From: Chitinophagaceae bacterium
Lineage (GTDB): Bacteria; Bacteroidota; Bacteroidia; Chitinophagales; Chitinophagaceae
Direction of reading: 5' to 3'
NCBI GenBank assembly: GCA_016699815.1
Contig: CP065012.1
Location: forward strand, 1,302,001 to 1,366,000
Length of the DNA stretch: 64,000 nucleotides
In this document: positions 7,732 through 17,192 of the stretch, in pieces
Layout: the number at the start of each line of letters is the position of its first letter
How positions within the stretch are numbered: position 1 is the first letter of the stretch
Position numbers and translations under genes: made by a program
Notes under the pieces: generated by a model
Databases searched by the model: none
What the model was told of the DNA's origin: nothing
The model's input: the letters and a program-made list of their open reading frames with translations, nothing else

Positions 7732-8860
7732 ATAATTCTGCTAACTCCTTCATTCTTCCAAACATTTTATCAAAGCTTACCCATTGGCTAAAGCCGGTAA
7801 CCTTTTTACCGTTCTTTATCATATCACATTCTCTTATAAAACTTGCTGCATCGCTCCATACAGTATGTACCATTCCGGCATACCTGTTTTTCATTTGCGG
7901 TGTGGCATCTTTTCTAAAACCAAGCATATCATTAACTTGTTTTACTGCAAGCTCAGGGTTTCGCCAAGGGCTGGTTACAACATTCAACCCATTCATTGCA
8001 AAATAAACAGCCGATTTATCTGCTCTTTCATAATGCCAATCACAAATCATTATGTCTTTTGGAATAATATGAATGGCCCTATAAGTATAATTATAGCTGC
8101 CCTCCCACATTCCATAGCCAGTGGTTTTGCCATCAATAAGCCTGTCGCCCCATATCCAAAGCTGCCTGCCATTTTGAGCAAGGTTATCCCTTTGTTTACG
8201 AACTTCATTGGCAAATAGTTCTGCCTTATCTACTCCCTGGCAGCGGGGGCATTTGTCATCTCCCAAATAAAACACTTCGTCCATTCCGGCATGAAAAGCA
8301 TTGGCTTCAAATACATCGCAAATTTCATTTACCAATGCAAACACAATTTTGTGTAAATCGGGGTGTTGCGGGCAATAGCTTTTACAATACAATCCATCCG
8401 CATTGGGCCATACATGTTTTTCGGGCATTTTTACATGTGGTGTTTCATCAAATTGCGGATATTTTTTTAACAAACTATACAATGTACCTGCCCAGCTTTG
8501 ATGACCTAATAAATTTATTTGAGGTATTAAGCGAATATTGTTTTTCTTACAAACTGCTACTAGTTTTTTTACATCTGCCTTTGAAAGGGCAATACTATCA
8601 CTCAGCTCCGGATGACTGGTAAATTGATAATTCCAGTCAACCCTCAAAATCAGCGTATTTAGTTTTCGTGGTGCAAGTTCAGTATCAATAAATTTTACAA
8701 AAGCATCCACCCCATTTGTCAAAGGTGCGGCTATACATAACCCACGGGTAGGAAATAGCGAGTCAATATTTTGCTGTGCACTACTGCAAAATGCATTGAA
8801 TTGTAAAATTGTGAGAATTAGTGAAAGTTGTTTTAAATAACTTTTCATAAAAATATTCAT
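7730..8860 (-). CDS. Secreted GH20-like beta-hexosaminidase-fold protein
   Basis: Predicted exported TIM-barrel protein related to family 20 glycoside hydrolases. Signal peptide: MKSYLKQLSLILTILQF... ending near SSAQQ. The barrel shows RLIPQINLLGHQSW (GH20-type HxS strand), then NAFHAGMDEVFYLGDDKC, which matches the GH20 H-x-G-x-D-E catalytic signature. Two Cys pairs (CPRCQG; YCKSYCPQH) flank this region. At about 375 residues it is a bare catalytic domain without the usual N-terminal GH20b domain. Starts at 8860 or 8848 are favoured over an earlier ATG at 8905, because the earlier one lies inside the upstream gene and precedes the signal peptide. It is cotranscribed with the SMP-30-like gene. 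Activity is not proven. Confidence 0.78.
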   Translation of the reverse strand: MNIFMKSYLKQLSLILTILQFNAFCSSAQQNIDSLFPTRGLCIAAPLTNGVDAFVKFIDTELAPRKLNTLILRVDWNYQFTSHPELSDSIALSKADVKKLVAVCKKNNIRLIPQINLLGHQSWAGTLYSLLKKYPQFDETPHVKMPEKHVWPNADGLYCKSYCPQHPDLHKIVFALVNEICDVFEANAFHAGMDEVFYLGDDKCPRCQGVDKAELFANEVRKQRDNLAQNGRQLWIWGDRLIDGKTTGYGMWEGSYNYTYRAIHIIPKDIMICDWHYERADKSAVYFAMNGLNVVTSPWRNPELAVKQVNDMLGFRKDATPQMKNRYAGMVHTVWSDAASFIRECDMIKNGKKVTGFSQWVSFDKMFGRMKELAEL

Positions 8861-8880
8861 TTTTTTTAATAAAATTGATA

Positions 8881-9798
8881 CTATTGTTTTTGAATTTGAT
8901 TCCATTCATTGCCTGCTGTATCAGTTATGAAATATTCAATATTGCCCCTGTCCTGCATGGTAACATAAACCGTTTTTCCATCGGCACCACCAAATGCTAT
9001 ATTGGTGGGATTTTTACCGATTAGCCGTACTTCTTTAATAAATTTTCCAGCCGGCGAAACAATGGCTACCGTGCCTTTACCATATCGGGCTATATACAAA
9101 TTTCCATTTACATCACAACGCATACCGTCCATACCATAATCCGTAAATTCTATTAGTAGTTTCTTATTTTTCAGCTTACCTTTTCTATTTATTTTATACT
9201 GCCATACTTTGCGTTGCAATGATTCATTTACATATAATTTATTGTTATCGGGGCTTACTTCAATTCCGTTAGTAGTACCCATGTTGGTTTCTCTCATTAC
9301 TATTTTACCCTTTTTATTGGCATACCATACCGAACCTGTTCCATCTTTCCAATTGGGGTTACTGGCAAAAAATGTATTGTATTTTGTAATAGCTATATCA
9401 TTAGGTTGTATCATTAAGCTGTCATGAGCAAAAACTGAAATTTTTTTACTTTGCATTTCAATTTTTAAAATATTATGCCCCGTATAATCTGCTACATACA
9501 TATCGCCCTGGTTGCTAATGCGGATTCCATTGCCTATACTGCCTTTGGGCAATTCTATAAACACATTAGCATTGCCGTTGGGAGTAACTATACCAATAGT
9601 TCCCTGCCGTTGAAAATTTACAGCATATAAATTTCCATTTTTATCAACTGCAGGGCCCTCAACACCAATTGTAAAACTACTGGGTACAGTGAGCACTTTC
9701 GATTCAAATAAATTAATTCCTTCCTGGCTAAATCCTTCAATAGAAAAAAATAGTAACCACAAAAAAACAAGATGCTTACCCGTTGAAAAATAAACCAT
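8881..9798 (-). CDS. Secreted SMP-30/gluconolactonase-like beta-propeller
   Basis: 305-residue exported six-bladed propeller of the SMP-30/LRE/gluconolactonase type. Signal peptide FLWLLFFSIEGFSQ. Family landmarks: GPAVDKNGNLYAVN (first metal-binding Glu/blade), QPNDIAITK, NGIEVSPDNNKLYVNES and DGMRCDVNGNLYIARYGKG, which supply the Asn and Asp metal ligands. It lies 20 bp upstream of the GH20-like gene and was probably the first gene of that two-gene unit. This suggests a shared role in sugar or sugar-lactone processing outside the cytoplasm (inference). Lactonase activity towards a particular sugar cannot be read from the sequence. Confidence 0.82.
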   Translation of the reverse strand: MVYFSTGKHLVFLWLLFFSIEGFSQEGINLFESKVLTVPSSFTIGVEGPAVDKNGNLYAVNFQRQGTIGIVTPNGNANVFIELPKGSIGNGIRISNQGDMYVADYTGHNILKIEMQSKKISVFAHDSLMIQPNDIAITKYNTFFASNPNWKDGTGSVWYANKKGKIVMRETNMGTTNGIEVSPDNNKLYVNESLQRKVWQYKINRKGKLKNKKLLIEFTDYGMDGMRCDVNGNLYIARYGKGTVAIVSPAGKFIKEVRLIGKNPTNIAFGGADGKTVYVTMQDRGNIEYFITDTAGNEWNQIQKQ

Positions 9799-9933
9799 AC
9801 TGAATAAAATAATTTTTGACCAATTTAAGCATTTACCACTAAAATCATTTAAAAAAAATGGAAATGATTGCTTTTACAGACACAAAATTATTGGGCTTTA
9901 GGAAAACAATACCCACATCTATTTTCCCTGCCG

Positions 9934-9941
9934 TAACTTTG
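9934..9941 (+). promoter_or_regulatory. Promoter -7 box for the DsbA-family gene
   Basis: TAACTTTG, exact TAnnTTTG match. It ends only 4 nt before the ATG at 9946, implying a very short leader or leaderless mRNA. Confidence 0.55.
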
Positions 9942-9945
9942 CTTT

Positions 9946-10608
9946 ATGCAACCTGTTTTAATTTACTGCTACGATGCCTGGTGTGGCTGGTGCTATGGAT
10001 TTAGCCCGGTAATGCAAAAAATAAATGAACAATATAAAGACCTATGGCATATTGAAGTACTTAGCGGCGGCATGATTTTACCCGAGCAGCCTGTTCCTTT
10101 AAAAGCAACGGCAACTTATATACAAGGCGCTTATAAAAACATAGAAACCCTTACCGGCATTAAATTTGGCGAAGATTATCTTTGGCATATTTTTCACCCG
10201 GATGAAAGCGATTGGTTTCCCCACTCGGAAAAAGCTGCAATAGCCCTCAGTATTTTTAAAGAAATATATCCCGAAAGGCAAATTGAATTTATTGCCGATT
10301 TACAAAAAGCACTATTTAAGGAAGGGCGAGACCTTACCGATAATGAAGCCTACCGTCATCTGCTGGAAAAATACGCTATTGATGCCACTACTTTTTATGG
10401 TCAATTATCATCGGAAGATTTTAAAGAAAAAGCCAAATACGATTTTACGCTTTGCAAGCAATTAAAAGTTACCGGCTATCCGCAATTGCTTTTGCAGGCC
10501 GGCGAAACACATTTTTATCTTTTAGCCAAAGGTTATACCGGGTTTGAAATGCTAAACCAACGCATTGCATCGGTATTAGAAGAAATAAAAGTTAAAGGAA
10601 ATGCTTAA
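9946..10608 (+). CDS. DsbA-family thioredoxin-like oxidoreductase
   Basis: 220-residue protein of the DsbA/FrnE-like superfamily. The active site C13-G-W-C16 lies in YDAWCGWCYGFS at the end of the first strand. A long helical insertion follows, and the cis-Pro loop is VTGYPQLLLQ near residue 180. No signal peptide is present, so it acts in the cytoplasm, unlike periplasmic DsbA. Cytoplasmic members include FrnE and glutathione- or metal-stress-related disulfide enzymes. It is followed 12 bp later by the aldose-epimerase-like gene and is probably cotranscribed with it. Confidence 0.88.
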   Translation: MQPVLIYCYDAWCGWCYGFSPVMQKINEQYKDLWHIEVLSGGMILPEQPVPLKATATYIQGAYKNIETLTGIKFGEDYLWHIFHPDESDWFPHSEKAAIALSIFKEIYPERQIEFIADLQKALFKEGRDLTDNEAYRHLLEKYAIDATTFYGQLSSEDFKEKAKYDFTLCKQLKVTGYPQLLLQAGETHFYLLAKGYTGFEMLNQRIASVLEEIKVKGNA

Positions 10609-10620
10609 ATTGAGCTACTC

Positions 10621-11568
10621 ATGTTTACAGTAACACAAAAAATGGAAACCGGTTTTTCTAAAATTATCCTTACAGATAAAAAGGGAAAATGCAGTGCAGA
10701 AATATTGCCCGAATGCGGCGCCTTACTCAATGCGTTTACTATACTTAATAATGACAATACAATAAATATTATTGAAGGTTATAAAAACCAGGATGACTTT
10801 AATGAAAATTGCGAATTCAAAGGTTTCAGGAGTGCAAAACTTTCGCCATTTGTTTGCAGGCTAAAGAATGGAACATATTTTTTTAAAAAAAATGAGTATA
10901 AAGTAAATGGGTTTTACCTTGACAAACATGCATTACATGGCTTAATTTACCGTAAAATTTTTTCCATAGTAAAAACAAAAAAACTTAAAAATAGCGCATG
11001 GGTTTTGTTGCGTTATAAATACCGTGCCGATGATAATGGCTATCCATTTCCCTTTAATTGCGATTTGAAATATACGCTCAAAAAAAACAACCGGCTCATT
11101 ATTACAACAACCATCAGCAATAAAGGAAAATCAAAAATTCCGGTAAGCGATGGATGGCATCCATATTTTACGCTGGGTGGATGCATTAATGACTTAGCAA
11201 TGCAAATGTATGTTTCGGGCAAATTAGTTTTTGACAATGAACTTTTACCCACCGGCAAAACAGAAAGTTTTAAACAGTTTGAAAAACCTACTCCAATTGG
11301 CGAAACGGTTTTTGACAATTGCTTCATAGTAAAAAAAGGAGCAAAAACAGCCTTGCAATTAACGAATGTTGAAAATGGGATTACCCTGAAAATTAAGCCC
11401 CATAGTGCTTACCCTTATTTGCAAATATATACGCCACCACAGCGGCAAAGTATAGCTATTGAAAACCTTAGCTCAGCTCCTGATGCATTCAACAACAAAA
11501 TGGGTTTGGTGGTTTTGGACAAAAACAAATCCAAAAAATTTATTACAGAGTATATAGTGAATGTATAA
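10621..11568 (+). CDS. Aldose 1-epimerase family protein
   Basis: 315-residue galactose-mutarotase-like beta-sandwich. KHALHGLIYRK contains the first catalytic-type His, DGWHPYFTLGG the second His/Asp-type block, and AIENLSSAPDAFNN the conserved C-terminal Glu. It catalyses anomer interconversion of aldoses or a related sugar phosphate. There is no signal peptide, so it is cytosolic. The stop codon is separated by a single base from the convergent ABC-F gene. An internal ATG at 10642 is a possible alternative start. Confidence 0.88.
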   Translation: MFTVTQKMETGFSKIILTDKKGKCSAEILPECGALLNAFTILNNDNTINIIEGYKNQDDFNENCEFKGFRSAKLSPFVCRLKNGTYFFKKNEYKVNGFYLDKHALHGLIYRKIFSIVKTKKLKNSAWVLLRYKYRADDNGYPFPFNCDLKYTLKKNNRLIITTTISNKGKSKIPVSDGWHPYFTLGGCINDLAMQMYVSGKLVFDNELLPTGKTESFKQFEKPTPIGETVFDNCFIVKKGAKTALQLTNVENGITLKIKPHSAYPYLQIYTPPQRQSIAIENLSSAPDAFNNKMGLVVLDKNKSKKFITEYIVNV

Positions 11569-11569
11569 T

Positions 11570-13459
11570 TTATGTCCGTTCGTTCAATTCGAGCCAGCGC
11601 ATTTCTTTTTCATCTATCAATTCCATTACAATACCGAGCCTTGCAGCCGTAGCTTGCAATTCATCATAAGCCAAGTGTTGGGTAATTTTTTCATCCAGGA
11701 GCATTTTTTCATTCTGCAGTTTTGCAATTTCTTTTTCAAGGTTGTCAAATTCAAATTTTTCTTTAAAGGAAAGCTTTTTTATTGCTCCGGCATTTGAACC
11801 GGGTTTCAATTCAGTAGGATTGGCAACAGGTTTATCATCTTCCCTGACTGTATTATTTTTCTTTTGGTTTAACTTTTCCCTGTATTGGCTGTAGTTGCCG
11901 GGGAAATCGGTAATAACACCGTTGCCCTCAAATACAAAAAGGTGTTCCACCATGCGATCCATAAAATACCTGTCGTGGCTTACAATTAAAATACAACCCG
12001 GAAAATCCAGTAAAAATTCTTCCAGGGTACGCAGGGTTTGTAAATCCAGGTCGTTGGTAGGCTCATCCAGCACCAAAAAATTGGGGTTGTTAAATAATAT
12101 ACTCAGCAAATGCAACCTTCGTTTTTCGCCTCCACTCAGCTTACTTAAAGGCGTGTATTGCTGCTCGGCGCTAAAGCCAAATTTTTCCATAAACTGTGAG
12201 GCGCTTATTTTGGAACCATCGGCCAGCGGAAAAAATTCGGCAAAAGTTTTTACATATTCTATAGCCCTTTTATCTTCTTTGTATTGCAGTCCCTCCTGGT
12301 TAAAATTGCCAAACACAACGGTTTCTCCATGGTTTACTTTGCCGCTATCGGGTTCTATTTGCTGCAAGGCGATTTTTAAAAAAGTACTTTTTCCCACACC
12401 GTTTTTACCCACAATACCAATGCGTTCACCCTTTTTAAAAGTGTAATCAAAGCCTTTTACGAGTACATTATTGCCAAAGCTTTTATAGAGCTTTTTCATT
12501 TCCAGCACTTTGCCGCCAAGCCTTGTCATTTTTACTTGTAAAGAAAGTTCGGCCACTTCTTTTTGCCTGCCTACTTTTTCTTCCAAATCGGCAAAAGCAT
12601 CCTGGCGGCTTTTACTTTTTGTGGTACGGGCCTTGGGTTGCTTGCGCATCCACTCCAGCTCTTTACGAAAAATATTTTTATCTTTTTGCAGCTCACTTTG
12701 CTGCACACTGAAGCGGTGAGCTTTTTGCGCTAAAAAATAATCGTAGCTGCCTTTATATACAAAAACTTTTTCATCGTCTATTTCTACAATTTCGTTGCAA
12801 ACGGCATCTAAAAAATATCGGTCGTGGGTAACCAGCAGCAGGGTTACTTTTGCGGCATTTAAATAATCTTCAAGCCACTCAATCATGTCCACATCCAGGT
12901 GGTTGGTAGGCTCATCCAGCAGCAACAAACAGCGGCCGGCATAAATTTGTGTTTCAATAAGCGCCTGAGCAAGCGCCACTCTTTTTTTTTGGCCTCCACT
13001 CAGGTTGCCGGTTTTTTCATTTAAATGATGCAGGTTGAGCTTGCCCAAAACCTGCTTGAGGCTGGCTTCAAAATTCCAGGCATCCAGTTCTTCGAGCCGG
13101 TTCATTAAGCTGCTAAGTTTGTTGGTATCATCAATTCCGTTTTCTAAAAATTCTTCGTACTCTTTTACGGCTTTTACCACATTATTATCCAGCCGAAGGA
13201 TATTGTCCCAAATGGTTTTTTGAGGGTCAAAATCATTATCCTGTTGCAACATCACCGTTTGAATTTCTTTATTTACCCATACGGTTCCATCGTCGGCAGT
13301 ATCGAGGCTGGCAATAATTTTCATTAAAGTGCTTTTGCCGCTTCCATTGCGGGCCACCAGGGCAATTTTATCGCCTTCTTCAATATTTAAGCTAATATTT
13401 TTAAAAAGTACCCTTACGCCGTAGGACTTAGTAAGGTTTTCAACCGAAGCATAATGCAT
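11570..13459 (-). CDS. ABC-F family ATPase (Uup-like)
   Basis: Soluble duplicated ABC protein without membrane domains, 629 residues, expected to act on the ribosome. Domain 1: Walker A region [12 protein letters not shown] (first Gly of GxxGxGKS replaced by Ala), signature [13 protein letters not shown], Walker [13 protein letters not shown]. The linker has two Arg/Lys-rich helices (about 240-300). Domain 2: [38 protein letters not shown] charged C-terminal extension with a coiled coil matches Uup more than EttA. The ATG at 13459 ([12 protein letters not shown]) is chosen because an upstream extension would begin inside or beyond its own -7 box. Uup-type proteins are linked to ribosome quality and transposon excision. 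Confidence 0.93.
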   Translation of the reverse strand: MHYASVENLTKSYGVRVLFKNISLNIEEGDKIALVARNGSGKSTLMKIIASLDTADDGTVWVNKEIQTVMLQQDNDFDPQKTIWDNILRLDNNVVKAVKEYEEFLENGIDDTNKLSSLMNRLEELDAWNFEASLKQVLGKLNLHHLNEKTGNLSGGQKKRVALAQALIETQIYAGRCLLLLDEPTNHLDVDMIEWLEDYLNAAKVTLLLVTHDRYFLDAVCNEIVEIDDEKVFVYKGSYDYFLAQKAHRFSVQQSELQKDKNIFRKELEWMRKQPKARTTKSKSRQDAFADLEEKVGRQKEVAELSLQVKMTRLGGKVLEMKKLYKSFGNNVLVKGFDYTFKKGERIGIVGKNGVGKSTFLKIALQQIEPDSGKVNHGETVVFGNFNQEGLQYKEDKRAIEYVKTFAEFFPLADGSKISASQFMEKFGFSAEQQYTPLSKLSGGEKRRLHLLSILFNNPNFLVLDEPTNDLDLQTLRTLEEFLLDFPGCILIVSHDRYFMDRMVEHLFVFEGNGVITDFPGNYSQYREKLNQKKNNTVREDDKPVANPTELKPGSNAGAIKKLSFKEKFEFDNLEKEIAKLQNEKMLLDEKITQHLAYDELQATAARLGIVMELIDEKEMRWLELNERT

Positions 13460-13463
13460 TTGG

Positions 13464-13471
13464 CAAAGATA
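13464..13471 (-). promoter_or_regulatory. Promoter -7 box for the ABC-F gene
   Basis: TATCTTTG on the minus strand, only 4 nt from the ATG at 13459. It is divergent from the promoter at 13488-13517. Confidence 0.55.
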
Positions 13472-13487
13472 GGTTGCCGGGAACTGA

Positions 13488-13517
13488 TTTGCATGGTGCA
13501 GAGTTTCAATATCTTTG
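13488..13517 (+). promoter_or_regulatory. Full Bacteroidota promoter for the first polysaccharide gene
   Basis: TTTG (13488-13491), 18-bp spacer, TATCTTTG (13510-13517); consensus is TTTG-N19-TAnnTTTG. The ATG lies 16 nt further on. Confidence 0.7.
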
Positions 13518-13533
13518 CGTTTTAAATTATAGT

Positions 13534-14106
13534 ATGAGTTATTATGTTCATCCATCATCTTTTGTAGATGATCATTGCGAAATAGGCGAAGGCACAAAAA
13601 TTTGGCATTTTTCGCATATCATGAGCGGGAGCCGCATTGGCAAAAATTGTAACCTGGGCCAAAATGTGGTAGTATCGTCCAATGTGGTATTGGGCAATAA
13701 TGTAAAAGTGCAAAATAATGTAAGTATTTACGAAGGGGTAATTTGTGAAGATGATGTTTTTCTTGGGCCATCGGTAGTGCTCACCAATGTAATAAACCCA
13801 CGCAGCGCCATTGTACGCAAGCATGAGTATAAAAAAACGCTCATTAAAAAAGGGGCAAGCATTGGGGCAAATGCCACCATTGTATGCGGCTATACCATTG
13901 GCGAATATGCGTTTATTGGCGCAGGAGCCGTAGTAACCAAAGATGTGCCTGCTTACGCTTTAATGGCAGGCAACCCGGCAAGGCAAATGGGCTGGGTAAG
14001 CGCCGCTGGCTTTAAACTTAATTTTGATTTAAATGGAATGGCATTTTGTAAAGAAAAAAATGAAAAATATTTACTAGAAAATGGCAAGGCAAAAAAAATT
14101 TCCTGA
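13534..14106 (+). CDS. Left-handed beta-helix acyltransferase (WbpD/WlbB-like)
   Basis: 190-residue hexapeptide-repeat N-acetyltransferase of the nucleotide-sugar type. Repeats run from about residue 10 ([13 protein letters not shown]) to 160, with a break at [18 protein letters not shown], as in WbpD/WlbB-like enzymes. The later coils end with [21 protein letters not shown]. Family members acetylate the 3-amino group of UDP-2-acetamido-3-amino-hexuronates or dTDP-amino sugars. The ATG at 13534 follows a clear promoter; an upstream TTG extension adds unrelated residues. It is the first gene of the surface-polysaccharide locus. The wbpA/B/E partners are not in the window, so the exact substrate is open. 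Confidence 0.85.
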   Translation: MSYYVHPSSFVDDHCEIGEGTKIWHFSHIMSGSRIGKNCNLGQNVVVSSNVVLGNNVKVQNNVSIYEGVICEDDVFLGPSVVLTNVINPRSAIVRKHEYKKTLIKKGASIGANATIVCGYTIGEYAFIGAGAVVTKDVPAYALMAGNPARQMGWVSAAGFKLNFDLNGMAFCKEKNEKYLLENGKAKKIS

Positions 14107-14143
14107 ATGCAAAACTATAATTAAGGAAGTTATCTTATAAGCC

Positions 14144-15322
14144 ATGAATATACTAATTGTAAAAAAAATTGGCTCGGATATTCATGGAACGGTAACCCTT
14201 GCTTTAAGGTTATATAATTATTTCAACAACAATGGCCATAATTGTTATCTCACAAAATATAAAAAATCATCATTATTATTAAACTTGCCTGAGCCGAAAA
14301 AACTTATTGAAGTAAATGAATGGAACGTAAGAACGCATGCAAAAAAATATCAATCTTTAAGCTTTGATGTTATTTATTGCCTCACCAGCGACGACGCTAT
14401 TATTGGCCTACAAATACAACGCCTTTTTTATACTGCTGCAAAAGTATTTTTGGGTATTTATCACCCCAGGCAATCATTTGTGCCTACAAAATTTTTACCC
14501 AATTACAAAGAACACCTGAATAAAAAAGTATTTAACCTGCTGCCTGCAGAAAATATAATTTTCATGGATGAAGTTTGTCATAAATCACATAGCCAATATT
14601 ATAACTTAAGCCTCAAAAAATCTCCCATTATTCCACTTCCAATGAATATTGAAGGCCAGGAGCTTAGCAGCAATTATATTAAATATAAATTTTCAAGTGT
14701 TGGCCGAATTACCGATTTTAAACCTTATCCCTTTGGCGTAATAAAAGCAATAGCCAATTTAAAAGAAAGGGGATATAAAGATATGAATTACCATATTGTA
14801 GGTGAAGGTGAAAATTTTGGACAACTGAAAAAAATGATTGAGGAATTAAGCCTGCAAAATTACATTACTTTATATGGTAGTGTTCCATATACAAAAATAA
14901 ATGACATTATTAAAGACAGTTATTGTTTCATTGGGATGGGAACCACAGTTGGCGAAGCATCGGGTATTGGGCTACCCTCATTGGTAGCAATTGTAGACGA
15001 CGTAGAACATACTTATGGCCTCTTAGGCAACTTGCCCGAAAATATTGTAGGAGAGCCGGGTGAAAACCTGCCGCTATTCAACTATTCAAATGCAATAGAA
15101 AAATTATTGCACCTGTCCGATGATGATTATAAAAAAGAAAGGAGAAAGTCAATAGAGAAAGCTGCTTTTTACTCCATTGAAAAAGTAGGGAAAAAATTTA
15201 TTGAACACTTTGCAAGAGGCAAAAATTCTTCAATTAAAATTTCATGGTTTAGTAATTTATTATTCTTACTCACAAAAATTCAGGTAAAATATTTTATACA
15301 AAAAGAATTCAGACATAAATAA
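14144..15322 (+). CDS. GT4-like glycosyltransferase
   Basis: 392-residue GT-B fold enzyme. The N-terminal Rossmann half starts MNILIVKKIGSDIHGT. The C-terminal donor half contains SVGRITDFKPYPFGVIKAI, YHIVGEGENFGQLKKMI and the glycosyltransferase group 1-type loop GTTVGEASGIGLPSLVA, where the usual E-x7-E is partly kept. It probably adds a hexose from a nucleotide sugar to the lipid-linked repeat unit at the inner membrane. The stop is immediately adjacent (0 bp) to the stop of the minus-strand membrane protein downstream. Sugar specificity is unknown. Confidence 0.83.
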   Translation: MNILIVKKIGSDIHGTVTLALRLYNYFNNNGHNCYLTKYKKSSLLLNLPEPKKLIEVNEWNVRTHAKKYQSLSFDVIYCLTSDDAIIGLQIQRLFYTAAKVFLGIYHPRQSFVPTKFLPNYKEHLNKKVFNLLPAENIIFMDEVCHKSHSQYYNLSLKKSPIIPLPMNIEGQELSSNYIKYKFSSVGRITDFKPYPFGVIKAIANLKERGYKDMNYHIVGEGENFGQLKKMIEELSLQNYITLYGSVPYTKINDIIKDSYCFIGMGTTVGEASGIGLPSLVAIVDDVEHTYGLLGNLPENIVGEPGENLPLFNYSNAIEKLLHLSDDDYKKERRKSIEKAAFYSIEKVGKKFIEHFARGKNSSIKISWFSNLLFLLTKIQVKYFIQKEFRHK

Positions 15323-16645
15323 TTATTCAGCATTTTTCCTTTTTTTTGGGCCGCTATGTAATAAAATTAAAAACCACATCATACAGAACAAAGGCATTGC
15401 CGTAGCCTTATACCGCACAATTGTTCCAAAGTTAAATGTTGTAAGCCCAATTAATATTCCCATCAAAATACAATAGTACAAGATTACTTTTGCAAGGATA
15501 CTTTCTTTAAAAAACTGGTTGATGCTTCTCAATCTCTTAATGAAAGTAAAAATAACAAGCGCTAATACCATAAATGACTCTATGGCATTAAAGAGTAAAA
15601 AAGCATTTCCTGCTTCCCAAATATGCGGCCGGAAATATGTAGTATAAAATGCTAATGGCGCTTTCTTAATTAAGCCGGCAAAAGAGGTTTCAATCTGGCC
15701 AATTTCAAATGAAGAGCCTGCCTCGCCGGCATTATACAACTCCTGGTAAAAATTAGAGGTATCAACAAAATCCAAAATAAAATCATCGTAGGAGTTTACT
15801 AAATAAAGAACAAAGAGCATAACGCCTGTAATAATTAGGAAGCCCAGGAATTTTTTAAATATATGATCGTTTTGCAATTTTGCTAAATAATAAATTAATA
15901 CAGACATTCCCAAAGCAAATGAAAGGGCATAAATAGTATAAGGCTTTACCAGAAGTATAAAAAGTGTAACCATTAACAGCAGAAGAATATTAATTCCTTT
16001 CTTTTTATTGGTATAAATATTATAAATGTTTACAGCCAAAAATCCCATAAAGGCATACACCAATGTTTCTTTATAAATGGGAGATGTATAAAAAGTTGCC
16101 GTGGGAATAAATAAGAGGCAAAAAGCAATTGCTTTTTTATACTTTGGCGAATGATACACTTTTGTCATTACCTGGTACAGCTTAAAAACACCAATAGTAG
16201 AAATTACACAAAACCCAAAACAAATAAGTAAATACCGGCCAAATGCAAGTGGATAAATGACAGACGCAACTCTTACCAGAAAAAAATTTCTCTCCATATC
16301 ACTTCCTGGCTGAATACTAAGTCCGCTTTCAGACCAAAGCACTTCCTTATAATTTAGGGCGCTTTTAAAAATCAAATCTATATTAGAAAAATTTTTTTGT
16401 GCCAGGCCTACCATATTCTTCGATTCCTCAAAAATATACATACTATCTGTCATTCGCCAAACATATGCTACCAAATAGGTTTGAAGCGATATATAAACCA
16501 CTTTAGTAAAAAAGAAAATCAACAGGAGTTTTTTTTCTCCTATTGTTGCTTTCCTAAAAATGAACTTTCTGAGTGCAAAAGAAAAGACAATAAAATAAAA
16601 AAATAAAAGAAGAAAATCCCAACTGGTTAAAATATTTTCCTTCAT
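15323..16645 (-). CDS. Polytopic membrane protein, paralogue A (candidate polymerase/GT-C-like)
   Basis: 440-residue integral membrane protein with about ten hydrophobic segments; not assignable to a named family by eye. It shares landmarks with 23374-24714 and 33805-35160: an acidic residue in the first large outer loop (RMTDSMYIFEES), MERNFFLVRVAS, IPTATFYTSPIYKETL, a long loop before SFEIGQIETSFAGL, YFRPHIWEAGNAF, and FNFGTIVRYKATAMPLF. Position inside a cluster with flippases but no recognised Wzy, plus the multi-pass topology, make an O-antigen/capsule polymerase or GT-C transferase the best guess (inference). It is the most divergent of the three paralogues. It is transcribed against the cluster. 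Confidence 0.8.
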   Translation of the reverse strand: MKENILTSWDFLLLFFYFIVFSFALRKFIFRKATIGEKKLLLIFFFTKVVYISLQTYLVAYVWRMTDSMYIFEESKNMVGLAQKNFSNIDLIFKSALNYKEVLWSESGLSIQPGSDMERNFFLVRVASVIYPLAFGRYLLICFGFCVISTIGVFKLYQVMTKVYHSPKYKKAIAFCLLFIPTATFYTSPIYKETLVYAFMGFLAVNIYNIYTNKKKGINILLLLMVTLFILLVKPYTIYALSFALGMSVLIYYLAKLQNDHIFKKFLGFLIITGVMLFVLYLVNSYDDFILDFVDTSNFYQELYNAGEAGSSFEIGQIETSFAGLIKKAPLAFYTTYFRPHIWEAGNAFLLFNAIESFMVLALVIFTFIKRLRSINQFFKESILAKVILYYCILMGILIGLTTFNFGTIVRYKATAMPLFCMMWFLILLHSGPKKRKNAE

Positions 16646-16714
16646 ATTAGCTCAAATTTATACAATACCGTTGCTATAACAAAGCAAAACTAAAAAAGCC
16701 CTGCATCTGTTAAC

Positions 16715-16755
16715 TATATTTGTTCCCTTTTGCACCAATAGTTTTCTTAGTTTTG
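16715..16755 (+). promoter_or_regulatory. Two candidate -7 boxes upstream of the fdtA-like operon
   Basis: TATATTTG (16715-16722) and TAGTTTTG (16748-16755) both match TAnnTTTG. A TTTG lies 15 bp before the second. Which is used cannot be told; both precede the ATG at 16794. Confidence 0.45.
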
Positions 16756-16793
16756 CATATTCTAAAAAAGCCGAATATCCAGTTTTAAAATTT

Positions 16794-17192
16794 ATGTACC
16801 AACAACCTTATTTAATACAGTTTCCCAGGATTGGTAATACCATGATTGGCTATATATCTGTTGCAGAAAATGACAATCTGCCATTTAATGTGGAACGTAT
16901 TTACTGGACTTACTATACTCCCGAAAGCATCAACCGTGGTGGCCACGCACATTATGAGCTGGAGCAGATACTGGTAGCCGTTTCCGGCAAAATTATTGTA
17001 CATACTGAAATGCCGGGAGGCCAAAAAGAGCGATTTATACTAGAAACGCCAAATATCGGTATTTTTTTACCCAAATATTGCTGGCACGAAATGCATTACT
17101 CCCACAATTCTGTACAAATGTGTATTGCCAACTCTGTTTACAACGAGTCTGACTATATAAGGGATTATAATGAATTCAAAAAAATATCATGA
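16794..17192 (+). CDS. fdtA: dTDP-4-oxo-6-deoxyglucose 3,4-ketoisomerase (FdtA/QdtA-like)
   Basis: 132-residue cupin of the WxcM/FdtA family. It converts dTDP-4-keto-6-deoxy-D-glucose to the 3-keto isomer in the cytosol. The sugar-binding cupin motif [19 protein letters not shown] carries the catalytic His pair, and [11 protein letters not shown] provides the second conserved block. Its stop overlaps the next start (ATGA), and acetyltransferase and aminotransferase genes follow. This is exactly the set needed for dTDP-Fucp3NAc or dTDP-Quip3NAc. FdtA (galacto product) versus QdtA (gluco product) cannot be distinguished by eye. Confidence 0.85.
   Translation: MYQQPYLIQFPRIGNTMIGYISVAENDNLPFNVERIYWTYYTPESINRGGHAHYELEQILVAVSGKIIVHTEMPGGQKERFILETPNIGIFLPKYCWHEMHYSHNSVQMCIANSVYNESDYIRDYNEFKKIS

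Noticed and set aside
11561..12719. Plus-strand frames of 70-180 codons
   Set aside because: Antisense to the ABC-F gene; low complexity and no domain.
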